From assembly GCA_009698295.1 (NCBI GenBank), contig WLQO01000076.1, positions 1 through 5,214 of the forward strand: 5,214 nt of DNA, read 5' to 3'. Under the pieces are notes generated by a model. It was not told where the DNA came from. It was given only the letters and a program-made list of their open reading frames with translations, and searched no databases. The stretch comes from Actinomycetota bacterium (GTDB lineage: Bacteria > Actinomycetota > Actinomycetes > Nanopelagicales > Nanopelagicaceae). A program made the translations under genes and the position numbers. Shown one piece after another: positions 5,172 to 5,214 of the stretch; positions within the stretch are counted from its first letter, which is position 1; each line of letters starts with the position of its first letter.

Positions 5172-5199
5172 CCCTCAACTCTCCGTGAGGGCGCCCCTC
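5172..5199 (+). terminator. GC-rich alternative hairpins just after the membrane-protein gene, possible terminator
   Basis: Immediately after the TAA, CCCTCA (5172-5177) can pair with TGAGGG (5186-5191). The same GAGGG (5187-5191) can instead pair with CCCTC (5195-5199) across a three-base CGC loop; GGGCGCCC (5189-5196) is also an 8-base palindrome. The two stems exclude each other. No T tract follows (the next bases are GTCAGCCACAAAATA), so rho-independent termination on the plus strand is doubtful. The window ends 15 bases later, so a role for the next gene cannot be judged. Confidence 0.4.
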
Positions 5200-5214
5200 G
5201 TCAGCCACAAAATA

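Noticed and set aside
1..5214. CRISPR arrays, insertion sequences, tRNA or rRNA genes, toxin-antitoxin or defence genes
   Set aside because: No spaced direct repeats, terminal inverted repeats with transposase, cloverleaf-like sequence or defence-type motifs were seen on reading both strands.

Overview
The window looks like part of a compact genome from a low-GC actinobacterium. By eye the base composition is in the mid-40s percent GC; I did not count it. Genes overlap or abut, and TTG is used as a start codon at least once and probably twice. Two families on the right are typical of Actinobacteria: a free-standing LuxR-type helix-turn-helix protein and a three-segment membrane protein of the kind often mislabelled 'LigA'. 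A streamlined freshwater lineage (acI / Nanopelagicales, such as Planktophila or Nanopelagicus) fits best. That placement is an inference from composition and gene style, with no marker gene to confirm it.

Left four fifths (1-4060): five genes on the minus strand, almost certainly one transcription unit. In transcription order they are a crotonase-fold protein that looks like a delta3,delta2-enoyl-CoA isomerase (3317-4060), an HSDL2-type short-chain dehydrogenase (2475-3317, sharing one base as TAATG), a GNAT acetyltransferase (1793-2494, overlapping the previous gene by 20 bases), a SulP anion transporter without its usual STAS domain (520-1776, 16-base gap), and the first 173 residues of an NCS1 nucleobase-type permease (519 to the window edge, starting on TTG directly after the SulP stop). 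The first two genes suggest acyl-CoA or branched-lipid metabolism. The last two are importers of small polar solutes. The unit therefore mixes functions, and no single pathway can be read from it.

Middle (4061-4126): a 66-base divergent control region between the minus-strand operon and the LuxR-type gene. It holds both ribosome binding sites, weak promoter-like hexamers, a 7-base inverted repeat, and a full AGGAGG in front of a possible 12-codon leader ORF that overlaps the regulator's start.

Right (4127-5214): the small LuxR-type regulator (4127-4447), a strong stem-loop terminator candidate (4466-4512), a short leader region, the actinobacterial membrane protein (4590-5171), and a GC-rich alternative hairpin just after it.

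I found no mobile element, CRISPR array, RNA gene or obvious novel defence system. The most useful observations are the changed active site of the crotonase homologue, the STAS-less SulP translationally linked to an NCS1 permease, the leader ORF in front of the regulator, and the Cys/His tail of the regulator.
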